The notes: a model not told the origin generated them from the sequence alone. 64,000 nt of DNA from Prunella strophiata (GCA_036583965.1 JAZBQD010000001.1:15615892-15679891), one strand, 5' to 3'; positions 28,719 to 42,493 are shown, counted from the stretch's first letter. Made by a program: numbers and translations.

Positions 28719-30611
28719 GGAATGTGTTGCATTACTTCCTGTTTGCTCCCCATGCTGCTAGGGATAATTGCTTCTTTCCTGCGGGTGGAATGAAGACTGT
28801 TGAAGTCCAATGGCCTCAACCATGGGCTGCTTATTCAATGTGGCATGTAAGCAGCAGGGATTTCCTTGTCCCTGGCTGGAGACCTGCATACTTTACCTCT
28901 TCCATGCAAGTAGGATGAAATTAATCAGTGTTGGTTTTCTCAGCAAGCAATGAAATTTTAACCACTGCAATGTCGGAGGAGGAAGACTCCTCAAAGGGGA
29001 CCAGGAGAAAATGCATGAATGAGAAGTTCCTGCCAAGACATGAACACTACACTTGAGTGTGTCTGAAATGTTGGGTGCAGAGAGTAAATAAGCCCCATGA
29101 CAGGTCTAGCCTAAATACCCAGCACTTCCATGGCAAGTAGCCCATACTTTCACCAACCTTGGCATCGAGACGAGGATAATATTTTTGCAAGGATGAACTG
29201 CACTTGAACAATGTCTCTAATGTTTCAGTGTCAATGCAAGCATGCTTTCCTTTCAGATCAGCCATGTGGCTCTTCTTTTCCATCCCTTTCCCCCTTTTCC
29301 TTTCAGAGAAGTACATTTTATGTGTCTGCTGAAGAGGAAATCCCTGTCTTCTGTAGAGTTCCTGGGCTGAGGACCCAGAAGACAGTGCTCCTCAGTCCTG
29401 GGAATGGAGCTGCTAAGCCTTAGCTGATGGTTCTCCTCCAGCCTCGTGCACTGTGCTGAGTGTTCCCATATCCCACTCTCACAGGAGAACCTACCCATCC
29501 CCAAAATGATAGTTACACACTGAATTCCATTTTTAGAGAACTCCCAGCAAGTGTTGCAGTGACTGGTGAGGTGACAGGAGCTGTCTATCCATGCACATGG
29601 GACACAGAATATTGCTGGTGAAGCCACAGCTTGCTCCAAACATCTGTGCACCAAAAAGCCATGTACAGCATCTGCCCTACCCATACTGGAGGTCAGCATG
29701 AAAGTACAAGCACAAGAGGCTGCTCTGCTTGGTAGAATTGAAGGGGCAGCCCAAATCTAAGTGGCTGCCCCATAAAAGGGGTCCTTTTCCCCATGTCTGA
29801 GCATCCCTTCACATTTACAGACTCAGAGGTGATGCTTCACACAGAGAGAAGGTGGTGTCACCCAGAGTGAGCAGCTGCACAGTTCTTATTTCTGACTTCA
29901 TCCACCTCACTTCTTTCTGTGTTCCTGGCCAGAATAACTTGGGAATGGATTTCTCATGTATTTCTGAGGCTGCTTTACCACACCAGAGTTACTCCTTGCC
30001 GTGTGTCACTCTGATATAAAAGTTTATGAGATAACCAGATTAGATTTCAGTGTATCCAGCTGATATATGTGAGCAAAGCAATGTCTTAGGTGGGTCAGCA
30101 CCTGGCTGGAAGGATGCTGAAGAAGGCAAGCTTTAGTTATTCATTTATTTCTTCAGATCCAACATGTTGAAGTATCCTCTTCCAAGTGAGAAGTAAAGTG
30201 TCTAAATACATTTTCAGCATCTACATATACTATCACTGCTTATGAAGTAGGCAACCTTACTTAAAGTTCCTATTAATTTTGCCTTCTGTTCACTGAAATA
30301 TTTTCAGTAACTTTGGAGGTGATAGTCTGGACTTCTTGTTTTGCAGATCTGAACACCATTAGTTTGTGTTGCTGGATATTTTTATGTTGAAATTTAGGAA
30401 ACAGAATGGGGAAAAAACACTTCATAAGGGTAAGATGTTTTTCTTATGACAGTGTAAAAATAGACCAAGGAATGACCAAAAAAGAAAAAGAGATAAACTG
30501 AAAAAATTCAAATACTAGAATAACTTCTTAAAACGGCAAAAGTTTTCACATATTTTCCTCATGACAATCCAGTTTTCATAAGATTGAAGTGGAAGTTCTC
30601 TCTAAAATTGG

Positions 30612-30637
30612 TTTTTTCTTTTTTTTTTTTTTTTTTT
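30612..30637. repeat. T-rich tract (T6-C-T19)
   Basis: A long T run interrupted by one C. No attached retroelement is recognised. Confidence 0.95.
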
Positions 30638-32761
30638 CCTTCTATTTTTTTGGTTGACCTAAGTAAGACTGTCCATGGTTTTTGTGTCTGGACACAAGCT
30701 GCCACACCCTCTGCATCCATCCCAGTGATTTGGTATGAAGGGATCCCTGGTACTGCAGATTTCTGTCAAAAAGGAGAATAAAAATGCTTGCCACTGCAAC
30801 CCCCCTCTTGCACAAGTTACTTTCAGTACATTTGGAGTTTCTAAATGACTTTAAAACCTCCTTTCTACTCCTCCTATCAATTTTACTCAGCAGCTCAGCT
30901 CCTTCACACCCACTCAGAGGGGGCTGTCTCTCAGCAGGCAGTCAAATCAGCCTGTCAATATAAACCAAGGCAAAGTCAGTGTCTGTATTATTACAAATGA
31001 GCCACTTGTAGTTGAGCAAAAGATCCAGTTAAGTGGTAATTTAGCAGTGTTGTCACAGGTCAGTGGTACCCCTTAAAAATCGTTGAGGATTGATTATGTT
31101 TTTCAGTATATTATTGTCTCTGATTACTTAGGTTAGTGGTTGAGCTTATTGTGCAATTTTTTTAGAGGGTGGGATTGACAAACACTTATAAAATAAGTGG
31201 AGTTTTACCACTGTGGGGTTTTGTTGTACTTGAAGCTTGGGGTTTCAAAGCATCAGGAGAAAAAATGGAAAGAAAAATACCCAAGAAAATTTAGCAATGA
31301 AGTAACAACTAATAGCATCTACTGTTCTGTTAAAGGATTCACTAATAAAAAGGCTGGGATGCTTAGGACTTGCAGTGCTTATTGAACAGCATGCAGAGTA
31401 AGTAATCCCTGTGAATAGTTTATTATGTGCCTGTCAGTAACGTGTGCTGCTTAAAAATGCACTCCCAGAGTGACTGTGCTGGTGGCTCTGTGCACTCTGC
31501 CACTCACTGACCTGGTCAAAGTTTCATCTTGAGAAAGGAAAGCTGCTTTGCTTTCTACCTGGGCTGGTTTAGAAGTCAAAGAGTAGTTTTGCAGAAGTCT
31601 TTTCGTCTTAAGAAAGTGATTCACAAGATGTCTGCATTAGTTTCCTGGAATCGAGATGTTTATTTTGTGCTATGTACAACAGCAACAGTTCTGTAGATTT
31701 CATAACATTAAACATTCAAATTGCAACTTCTACTGAAATTTTCTTTCAGCATGCGTTACCCAGAATGTCACCAGGCAGGAGTCTAAATAACAGCACTAGA
31801 CAAAAAATAAGTTTGGTATTTCAGTTAAAAACTTTCAGACTGGGCATAAAAGTCCCAAATAAAAAGAAAAAAATCTCAGTAGCTATGGTCTTTGAGAACA
31901 AATCATCCAGTTCTGTCATTCCCATCCAAGGCAGAACAAAATGAGAACAACTAAGTGTTTGTTCCCCAAATTTCACAGGGCGTTTCTGAGGTGAGCTTTC
32001 ATATTTCTTTGAGGGATTTTTTTTTCCAGTCCTCTGGCCTTGTGGCAGAGACATTGTTGAAAGTCATTTAAGAAGATAAAGGCAAACTCTTCTTCTAGCC
32101 AGGGTGGTGGTCAGGGTTTTGGTGTGGGCAGCCCTTCCCCTGGGGCTGCACAAATCCCACATGAAAGTGCTGGGAAATGTTGGTGGGGCATCTTTTGTGA
32201 TCAGGGTGAAGTAGTTTGGAAGCCCACCCTGCCCTGAATACCTTTGTGACTGGCCAGAGAGGCAACTGTTCAAACACTGTGCTTGGGAAACCTCACCAAA
32301 GGCATTGATCCAGGGCCATGTGCTTTTCAAGTGTAATTTATGGGAATGGAAAGCAGCTTACTGCTAGTAATGGTAATTTTTTGACTACGAGTGTAGCACA
32401 CCTGCCCGTCTGTCTGTCAGCCAGTCATTCTGTCTCCCTGCTCTTTTTTGCTTTTTGTTCCCTTTCTATGCACTGTTATTTAAACTGGCAGCCAAATGTA
32501 AAAGAAAGGATATGTTTAAGAGCATGGTACCTAATAATTTAAGTTAAAAAAAAAAAAAAGACTTTAGAATATTCCCATTGCACATTCACAGTCCAGATTT
32601 CCTGGTGATTAATCCTGGTGCATGCATTTCCACTGTCCTGCTGGTGTTGACTGTGGAACTGAGAGACAGAGTGAGTGCTTTATCCATGTAATTTGTGCTT
32701 GGCAGAGGAGAGGTGGCAAAACTAAGGTGGGCTTGATCAAAGAGCTACTGGAATTGATGGG

Positions 32762-32903
32762 AGTTGTTCTTTCCTTCTCAGTTGGTCAGAGCTTGGTGCT
32801 GATAACACCAAGGCTGGGGGTTCCATCCCCATATGGGCCATTCACTTAAAAGCTGGACTCGATGGTTGGGTCCCTTCCAGCTCAGAATATTCTGTGGTTT
32901 CAG
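32762..32903 (+). mobile_element. TguSINE1-like SINE: tRNA-Ile head plus CR1 tail
   Basis: The 5' part reads CTCAGTTGGTCAGAGCTTGG, then TGCTGATAACACCAAGGCTG and a B-box-like GGTTCCATCC, then ATGGGCCA. It follows isoleucine tRNA from the D arm through the T arm to the 3' acceptor stem. The 3' part (about 32841-32903) is a CR1 tail: AGCTGGACTCGATGGTTGGG, TCCCTTCCAGCTCAGAATAT, TCTGTGG. A tRNA-Ile/CR1 chimera is the published structure of TguSINE1, a SINE family of passerine birds. The B box has lost its CpG (TTCGA to TTCCA) and the first 15 nt are degraded, so this is a dead copy rather than a tRNA gene. Confidence 0.85.
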
Positions 32904-34906
32904 CAGGTTTAACCAATGTCTTCATTATTGGCAGCAATTATTTGTTGTCTTTCCCTGCACCCCATAATTCACACAGCAATATTTCTGGTTCTCTGACTGA
33001 GAGGCTCAGGCATTAATGGCAAACTCCATCTTCTTCAGCTGAACCTTGACCCTGCAGTTCCTGCTTTTGAACTTTCCTGGGGCTTGCTCAGTGACCCATA
33101 TGGAAGGGATGCAGTTACCTGAGCAAGTAACTTGTAGAAGATACCAGAAGTGCTGGGGGAGGGCTGGAATAACTCAGCAGAGCAGCTCAGATTTTGTTAG
33201 GATGAGAATTTGTCTTCCACTGGCAAACAGCCTGGTCTCAGGGCAGAGTATTTCCACTTTGCCATCTGACTGTGCTCCTGGCACAGGGCTGGATGAACAA
33301 ATGTCTCCCCTGTGAGAGCTGAGGGTCCCTCCCAGGCTCTGGACCCCACTCCTGTTTTCCTGTGCAGTGATTATATTGAGCTCACAGGATCTTGTGTGGA
33401 TCCTCCTCCTGCTGCTGCCACAAAAAGGGTGGGTGGGTTGTTATCCCTCCTGTCAAAATCTTTGTCCAAAACCAACAAAGCCACAAACGCGTTCTGGTTG
33501 AAGTACTCGTGCAAACATATTTATGCAACTGCTTGTAGGATTTGACTTTCAAATAGAACTCCATGAGCAAAGCTTCAGTGCAGCTGCTTTCAAAAAACAA
33601 ATGAGAAGATCCATGTGTACCACTGAAGTGTGTTTAACTGTGAGTTTGTTCCAATATTCTCCAAGCATATTTTACATATCGGTCCAGCTGGACTGTTTCC
33701 ACCTCCAGTGTAATGCTGCTGTGATGTGTGGAGTTTATCCCTGTAGCCTGATGCCATGAAAAGAATGGAAATAAGGGAAGTTACACAAAGCAAACACTGT
33801 CTGCATCTGAATAATTACATTAGATGTTCAATGATCAGGACATTAAATTTTGTTTGTTTTAAAAAAGACAGCTGACAAGCAGAGAAAATTAAGTTGGCAG
33901 GACTTAAAACCAGTTTGGGGTAATTCCATTGTCTCAAGTAAGCTTGATTGCATTCTTATTTTTAATTAATTAAACTTAGATAGTGCCAGCACAACTCTTG
34001 CTGTAACAGCATAGATGAGGGTCTCCAAGTCTTTTGTAGAAAATCCTACACTCAAATGGAAAAAAATAAATGAAGGCCAAAAAAAATGTTCTCCCCCAAG
34101 TACTTCTTATGTTAGGTCTGGAGCTTTCCTCAGCAATGAAGGGCTGGTTTGAACTGCAGAGCAGGACAAGCTGCTGTTTAGAATAAGGCATCTATCAAGC
34201 CATTATCTTGTCACAGGCCGTAACAATTTCCATGTTTTATTAAAAAAAAAATAAAGCAGATGAAATATTTATGGTTAGAGAGAGTGTGCTTTTGCCACCA
34301 GCAGGAGAACTTCATCACAGCCCTTGGCTGCAGAGCTGCTGTCCAGCACCTGCACAGCTCTGGAGCTGCCAAGGCAAACACTGCCTGAGACAGAGGCTGC
34401 GCCGCCGTTCTTCATCTCTCTGAAGTGCCAGGTGAAGTTCTGGAGCAGTGGAGTGGTTGATGGATAAAAAGGCTCTGCTGTGCTCTCCTGGACTGAATTT
34501 CCTCTCTGGGAGTTTGTGCTGTGAGTGAACAGCCACGGGGCCATCAGCAGCACTCGGGGCTCCCACACTTTAATGGGCTTTTCTGGCTGGGAGGCAGGCA
34601 GTGCCATTAGCCCCATTTTATAAATGCAGCGTGCCACTGAGGTCTGCAGGGCACAGAATATTAGTTGTGCTGGTAATTGAATTCCCACGGGAGCCTGGAT
34701 GCTTGTATTAGGCTTTTATAACATGACTTACTGCCACGGTTTATAGGAATTTTTGAATGAACTGAAATGTGACATTTTTATTCCTGTGTTGTGCTCTCTA
34801 ACCATCTGGCTTGCCTCACTTTTTAAATGCATTGCTGGAGACAGGGTGAATGGAGAGTCCTCAGCATCTTAACCACAGGTTTCCATTGTAAAACAGCCCC
34901 CTCACT

Positions 34907-34962
34907 CCCCAAACAACAAAAAAAACCCCAAAAAACCCCAAACCCAACAAACCCCCAACACC
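34907..34962. repeat. A/C-rich repeat resembling (AAAACCCC)n
   Basis: Successive blocks of CCCC and AAAA (AAAAACCCCAAAAAACCCCA and so on). The minus strand carries at least five G runs of three or more separated by T runs, so it can form a G-quadruplex. Confidence 0.85.
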
Positions 34963-35810
34963 AGAAAATAATAGACAAGAAGGACAAGGAACTTCCCTCC
35001 TGTTGCTTCCTCCAATTCCTGCAATACTCCCAAACAGGCACCATGAAAAAGAGATCCCTCTCTATGTTGCTGTACAGGTTTTTGATCAGGCTCTGCAGTT
35101 TAAACAGCAATATCCCTGTTTCTTCATCAGAAATGATGCCCTATTTTCAGTCTTTTCAAAGAGAAAAATCTGATATGTTTTCCACTGCAAGGACCTGGGT
35201 TCCCTGCAAAGTTCACGAAGTCCTGACTGGCCATGACATCTCCAGGACTGAAATCACAGAAAATTAAGAGTAAGAATAAAAAGGTAATAAGAGGGTCATC
35301 AGATGTGTTAATATGGCCCATCTTGGGGTTTTGCTCTTGAACACAAGGATTATCTTTTGTATTGAAGCATTTTTATTAGAGATGGAAAACCGTCTTTTGT
35401 AGAATGCGAGAGCTAATGTTCCAGCTTTCCAGATCATTCTGAAATACAAGAGCAACACAGACACTGTTAATAATGCAATCAAAGCAATTTAAATCCTTTT
35501 AAAACATCCACAAAGGGTCCTTTGATAAGAAGCAACTTTCATCAGCCTGAGAGACTAGGCAGTTTAGTGTGTGCTGTTTATTAAGTTTATACATAGACAG
35601 TGGTAATTCCACTTTTGGCTGGAGAAGAGCAGCAGTAAATTATAAGACATCTTTATAAGCACCAGTGTTAGACTTGCTGGTTTAAAATGAAAAATGTATT
35701 TATATTAATACAGCTCTAAATGGGGTTATTCAGTGCTTAAAGATGCAATTTGTTTTCCATTAGTACTCTGAATGGACACAAAATAATTCTGTGAACCTTA
35801 AAGGATTTAG

Positions 35811-35812
<2 letters not shown>

Positions 35813-35850
<38 letters not shown>
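35813..35850. repeat. T38 homopolymer
   Basis: Thirty-eight consecutive T, flanked by TTTAGTC and GACAAAAAG. It could be the poly(A) tail of a minus-strand retrocopy lying to its right, but no parent sequence is recognised in the following 200 nt. Length is likely unreliable in assembly. Confidence 0.95.
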
Positions 35851-35851
<1 letters not shown>

Positions 35852-36529
35852 ACAAAAAGAAGGAAATTGCTACAAGTGCACAGTGTATGATGGGCTGTGA
35901 AAGTCTGTTTAGTTCAGTTGTGCTGCATATTCTTTAATCTTGCTCTTAGTTCCTGCCTTTGTCCTCCTTTTCATTGTGTGCCCCTGTAAGGAAACTTGCA
36001 TAAAGAAAGCAAAGATGGGCAAAAAAAAAACAGAAGTGGTTTTATATTTGGGCTGGGCAGGGAAGGATCTCTTTTAGCAGCATCTCCCTGAGTTTGAGGA
36101 GGGAGGCATGCAACTTTGGGACACCTTCAGCTGAAATTTCCATCCATCTCAGGGATGCTGGGGGTCACTTTGACAGGCCCCAGCCCCTTGGAAGAAGAAA
36201 GTTTTACTTTTGGTGTGTCAGCAGTCTTAGGAGCTGACTGCTGCTCCCTCAGGCTCTGATGCTGCTCCTATTGCCCAGCTTGAGTGCAGGGACTGAGGCA
36301 TTCAAATGCTTTCTGCCATTAATTTGGGGTGCTTTTTGTTATTCTGGGACAAAGCAGGTGAGAGGGAGAGAGCAGCAGACAAATAATGCACTTGCAACAG
36401 CATCTGAGTGGTTTTGGTTCACCTTAAAGAAAAAAATCAGGAAGGGAAGATGAATTCTGATCCTGGATCACTGAGCATGAGCAGGAAATGAACAATTAAG
36501 CCTTCCTACATCCTCTTTGGGGGTTCCAG

Positions 36530-36600
36530 GTGTCTGTTTGTTGGTTGGTTTGTTTGTTTGTGGGGTTCTGTTGTTATTGTTGTTTTGTTGGGGCTTTTTT
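36530..36600 (+). repeat. (GTTT/GGTT)n-rich stretch
   Basis: GTTTGTTGGTTGGTTTGTTT, then GTTTGTGGGG and TTGTTATTGTTGTTTTGTTG. A degenerate G/T microsatellite with almost no C. Confidence 0.8.
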
Positions 36601-39600
36601 TAGGCAGCATAATTACTTTGCATTTGGATCTTACTCATTTTTCATCTGATTTAATGCCAAGGATAGCAGGGATCCAGAGGTCAAGTCCAAATGTTCCCAT
36701 GCAGCAGCATGGTGCATGTCTTCTTGGCAATTCTCCATGCATTCCTTTGGAAAATCTGCTCTTGGGATTCCAGTATGTTGGAAAATAAAATGTTGCTTAA
36801 CAGATAGTGCATAAATACAACCCTTGGCCACCCCAATAAATGACCAAAAAGCTGAAAAGATGTTCCTGGCTTTTGCAGACTTTAAAAGTGAGGTTTAAAC
36901 TGAGCTCATCCCTCCCCACAGACATCTACAGGAGAAGCCTCACCAGCTGATTGCAGGGCTTGGATTTGCAGCTCTTCAGAACGAGCTGCAGAAGTGCAAC
37001 TTCTATAGCAGTCTTACTTAGACACCTGCAGTTTACACTGAATATAATAAAAGACTGATTTTCTCAGCCAAGAGTTATCCCACAAGTTTCTTTAGTTCAT
37101 CACTAACCCATCACAACCCACAGGTATATTGCAGATGTGAAAGAGAAGGGGGGACCTGGTCTCTCTGCAGACCACTATTTCTTTCCAAAAGGTGATAGTT
37201 TGAGCCAGCCAAAAAAATGAAAGGTATTTAAATGAGAAATTAGGACAAAAAACCTTAACAATGCACAGGAAGGTTTTTTATCTAATTAAAATATTAGATT
37301 TCCCCCTCCTTTTAACTGAAAGTTTGGGGTTTTGACATCAGCCACTCTATTACCTTGTGCTTGAGCTTTCCACTTCATCAATGGTAGGTTTTGACTGGTA
37401 TGAAATTTTGTTAATAGGACTATTTTTCTTAGGCATGGGCTCAGACATTTTTCCGAACCTTACCAGAATATCTGTTTGGGAACAAATTTGTCCATAGGCT
37501 TTGAATGGTGACAGCATGACGTGTGCAGGTGCAACTATTTCAGTATGTTCTTTGTGCTGGCTGCTCCTGAAATTAGTATTTCAATACATAAGCTATGAAG
37601 TAAAGGGAAAAATGAGTCAGTAGAATTATGAATAAACATTATTTATCTTTATTTATCTTACGAACGTTAATTACGGCGTTTTATATAATACCTTTTCTAT
37701 ATTAATCCTGTGTTGTTGCTCTGTTAGGAAGATGGAGAATTCACTTGCATGTGTGTGTTGTTTGCCAGGGATGTTTTCTAAATAAAGAGTTTGGCGTCAG
37801 TGAGAAGTTTCTGCTTTCCCAAGGCTTTGACCCACCCAGCTTCTCACCCCCGTTTTGGGTGACTTTGCAGGTGTTAAACAGGATGGTGTTCAGGCAGGAG
37901 GGTCTGACTACCAAAGATATCACTCTCAGAGCTGTTTTAGTTACACTTCATCATCATAAGCATATGGTTTCACTTCCAAGTGTTTAACATTTCCATTTCC
38001 TCAGGAAATCATTCCTTCTATTTTTTAAACTTTTGAAACTGGATGGATGTTTTTCCTGGCAGGCGGAGCGAGAGCGACACAAGGCTCAGCCCCAGCCCAG
38101 GAGAGCCCCTGGCTGTGGTGCCTGCCTGCCTCCCCATCCCTTCCCTCCTCAGCAGCTCCTGAGCACGGCCTGGGGTGCTCCAGCCCCATCTCTGGGGTGC
38201 AGCACGCTGCTAAAACACTTTTGTTATAATAAAACCATCCATTCCTTTTTCAGCTTTAGCTGAGAGTTGTGTTTTTCTTTCTTAGTCTGCTCCAGGCCCA
38301 TGCATCCCAAGAATTAGTTGAGTGCAGATTCCTTTAGCTGCCTTAGTGAGGCCAACAGCAAGATCAGGGCCTAAGAAAATAATTTGTGTCACCTACAAGG
38401 AATGAAAGCATTTTTGCTGTGTATTTATTGTCTGTGTTGGTATATCCAGCAGTCCAACGCACATGACGGAGGCGTGGATGGCTCCAGGGAGCTGCTCTGG
38501 CTGTTGCATTTTCAGAGATTATTTCTGGTATTTCCTTTTTCCTCGTTACCAGTGGGTCACCCTTCTCATGTGTTGGCCAAGTTCTGTAGAGTAGGAGGAA
38601 GTCTGTGCTCGTGTCTTATTTATGTTGTGTTTATCCACATATGCTGTAGTGTTTAGCTGCTTGTTTTCTTTCCCTGCTGTTCTATGAAGAACAGTTATGG
38701 ATGTGCAATTTGCACATTAATTTACCTGCTCTCACTGGCCCTTTTGGTAGAAGATCATCTTCTGCTACATTGGGTGTCACTGTGTCATAACAACTTTGAT
38801 AAACTAACTGCATTTTTGTACAACATTTATCATTGTCCATCAAATGATGTTGTACAAGAAAAAATATGGGGCCAAACCAGCTGATTATTGTGTTTGTCCC
38901 CTTCTGGTTGACTGTTTTATGAATCCAGACAGTCTCATTCTTTTTTTGGCATGGGGAATCTTGCTTCTGAAGGGATTGAGTCCTGCCACCAGGCAGGCCA
39001 TGTGCTACTGGTATTCAGGGTGTATGTTTAATTCATACCCTCCCAAAAGTTAGTTAGTCAAGGTAGCAGAAACCAGCATCAGGCAGATGTAGCTCAACCT
39101 CCACACCTCCCAGGAGAGCTCACCTGAGCTGCTGAGCCCCTGGCTTCGTGCTGGCCTCTGGGATGTTGTGAAGGTCTGTTCTGAGCCACTCTCCTGCTGA
39201 CCCCTTCACTTCCCTTAGTGCTGTACATGTCTGCACATCCCTTCAGCAGTCACTCACTAAAAATGCCACTTGGTCAAGCAGCACAAGCTGGTGGCACCCA
39301 CAAGGACACCCCAAGGCTGCTCTGTGTGATCCCACTGGTTTTCCCACCACACCTATCAGTGCCATGGTGTTCCATGCTGAAGGCTCCAGCTCAGGCAAAC
39401 AAACCAGTGCCAGGGGGTGGCTGCTGATAATTAGATTGACTGGAGGTCAGGTTAGGATTTACACAGTGATTTTGGTCCAGCTTTGCTTGTGAGAGAGCAT
39501 CAAAACATTGCAGTTTTCTCAATAGATTGAGTGATATCCATTCCAAAATGGAATGGCAGTGCCAGTGAAAAAATACTGCTGGTATGTTGTTCCAAATGGC

Positions 39601-39844
39601 TTCAGAAGACCAGAGCAGAGCTGCCCACACTGAATTGAGGGCACATTTCAGCTATCCCCAACCCAGTCTCCAGTGACCACCCTGGAAGTGCTGCAGGAAT
39701 CAGTTCCTGAAGTACAGCCAGGTGCAGCACTGGGCAGGCTCCCTCCTTCTCCTTACAAGAGCCAGCCTTGGCTGCTCCTGCCCACTGTCACCAGCTACAG
39801 GGCAGAGTCCAACACCTCATACAGCATTTTCTGTTCAGGACAAA

Positions 39845-40075
39845 TGTACCCAGAGGGTGGGGAGGCCTGGGCACAGGCTGCCCAGAGGAGCTGAGGATGC
39901 CTCATCCCTGGAAGTGTTCAAGGCCAGGTTGGATGAGGCTTGGAGCAACCTCAATAGGTTAGGATAGTGGAATAGGATAGTGGAAGGTGTCCCTGCCCAT
40001 GGCAGGGGATGTGTATTTAGGTGATCTTTAGGATGCCCTTCCAAGCCCAAGCCATTCCATGACTCTGTGATGGTT
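39845..40075 (+). mobile_element. CR1 LINE fragment with 3' end
   Basis: CCCAGAGGGTGGGGAGGCCT, GGCACAGGCTGCCCAGAGGA, CCTGGAAGTGTTCAAGGCCA, GGTTGGATGAGGCTTGGAGC, CCTGCCCATGGCAGGGGATG and a final CCATGACTCTGTGATGG follow the CR1 3' region in order. A short duplication (AGGATAGTGGAATAGGATAGTGG) lies inside, near 39961-39983. Roughly 230 nt are retained. Confidence 0.9.
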
Positions 40076-41227
40076 CTGTGCAGTCCTGGTTTTGCAGAAC
40101 ATGGTCCCCAGGGCACAAGCTGAGATGAGCAGGTCCCTCAGCTGATTTCTCTAATGGCAGAGGGGATCTCCATCACAGACAGGTGCCTGCATCCCTGGAG
40201 TGGGAGGAGCTGAAGGTCGTGGGGAGCCAAAGCAGAGGGAGAATCAAAGACACTGCAGGAGCCACTGCAGGCCCAAGAGAGAATAACTGAGGCACTGACA
40301 ACTTGTGTGGGTTTGGTATGTCTGTTTGCAGTGCTGTGTTATGTGTTTAGAAGCTGGTTGTTTCCATAATAACAGCAAGTGCCATATGGCAGCGAGGAGG
40401 GTGGTGAGAAGAATGCCTAAGGAAACACAGTATGTTGTTTGACATGTGTGTACTTGTGGAGGAATAACGTGTCTCAAGCAAGTATTGCTGCTCCAAGCAG
40501 GCTGGGGGATTTTCTGCTCTCACCAGAAAAATATCCAAAGCACTTGGCATTTGTGCTGGTGCCATGCCAGTTAATGATGCCTGCCTTTCATCCATATTCT
40601 CCTGCTGATAGTCCTTGTGATGGGCAAAGGATCTTTTGCTTTACTGTGAGTGATGGTTGTGGATGCACCAGCACAGGGGAATGGCATTTAAACATGGCTT
40701 TTAAGGGGAAATACAGTTCTGTAAGGAGTGCTGTGTTAAACTGAAATGAGCCAGATGCCATATGCTCTATCAATTCCTTAATGCTCAGCAATTAAATGGC
40801 AGAAATTTTGAGACCTTTGAAAATGCATAGGTTACTATAACTGTTTAATAGAAAGTAGGCTAAGCATTTCCAGAGATATGAGGCATTTCAGTGCATATCT
40901 AGGAAGCATCCAAGAAGGGCTCCACAAATTCCAGCTTTTTCTGCCCTTTAATGTGTGATTCATATTTCAAGGACTTGTAATTTGCTCCCCACAATCCCCA
41001 CCAATACCACCAGTCTGAGCTGTACCTTTGCATACATTTCCACCACAGAAAAATATGAAATTATTTTTTCATAATAGCTGAATGGCTTTTACTTGACCTT
41101 TACCAACATCAGCCCTACAAAACTCAGCCTCTCTTAACTGAGCCTTAAAGCCATTAATTATATTTGTATTTGGATACCTGAAATGTGGTGGCAGGGGGAA
41201 GGAGGTAGTTGTGATTTAGGGTTGTAG

Positions 41228-41773
<546 letters not shown>

Positions 41774-41844
41774 TGACAAGAGAGGATGGGAAATGTGATA
41801 ATCCTAATATCCCTTACCAAGCCTTTTCATCCACAGAGTTCAGG

Positions 41845-41950
41845 ATGGTTTACAAAGGACATCCTGATAATCACCCTGTTTTTTTCAAATGGGAGAACAG
41901 AGGCACAAGGTACAGAAATAACTTGATTGAGGTCACTGGGAAACAAATCT
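41845..41950 (+). mobile_element. MIR-like ancient SINE relic
   Basis: GGTTTACAAAGGACATCCTG, ATAATCACCCTG, AAATGGGAGAACAGAGGCAC and TTGATTGAGGTCACTGG follow the MIR/CORE-SINE order (TTTACA...CCTCACAACCCTG...AGATGAGGAAACTGAGGC...CAAGGTCAC). It is heavily diverged, as expected of an insertion predating the amniote radiation. It underlies part of the accidental 227-codon frame at 41536-42219. Confidence 0.6.
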
Positions 41951-42493
41951 GCTCCATTTTCCACCCCAGTGAGCCATCAGCTAACCCAGCCACTGAGCAT
42001 CACCCCCAAGCCCTGGGGGACCTGACACTCTTTCCCAGTCTGGCAGCACTTTGCCATGTGTCCTGCCAGCTGTTCACAGTGGAAAAGTCTCTCAGTGACT
42101 TCTTTTGCTGGGAACCTGTGGAAGGGGAGGGTGTTGGTCAGCCAAAAGGTGAAATGGTACCAAAATGCAAGTTGAACTTGTCACTTGTGAGCGCCCACAG
42201 GGTCTTGATCCCTGGCTAATACCAACTGGAATGAAATTGTTTTGTTTGCATCATGGTGAAACTACTCTGAAGTATAGGGAAATGTGAGAATTGCATTGAA
42301 ACTGTAAAAGTAACAGTCTGGAGAGGACATGTGCTCTCTTAAGGTTTATGTTACTCCTGCAGTAACAACAGCAAATCCACAGCACCACAAAAAGTGTTGG
42401 ATGAAGTCACATCTGAATCAGTTTTAGCTGGTCATGACTTCCACCTGTTATTCCTAGCACTTATGACTTTCTCTGGTGGAAGGTGTAGCCATC

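Noticed and set aside
32762..32840. Functional tRNA-Ile gene
   Set aside because: The 5' acceptor stem and A box are degraded, the B box has lost its invariant C-G, and the sequence continues directly into a CR1 tail. It is a SINE head.
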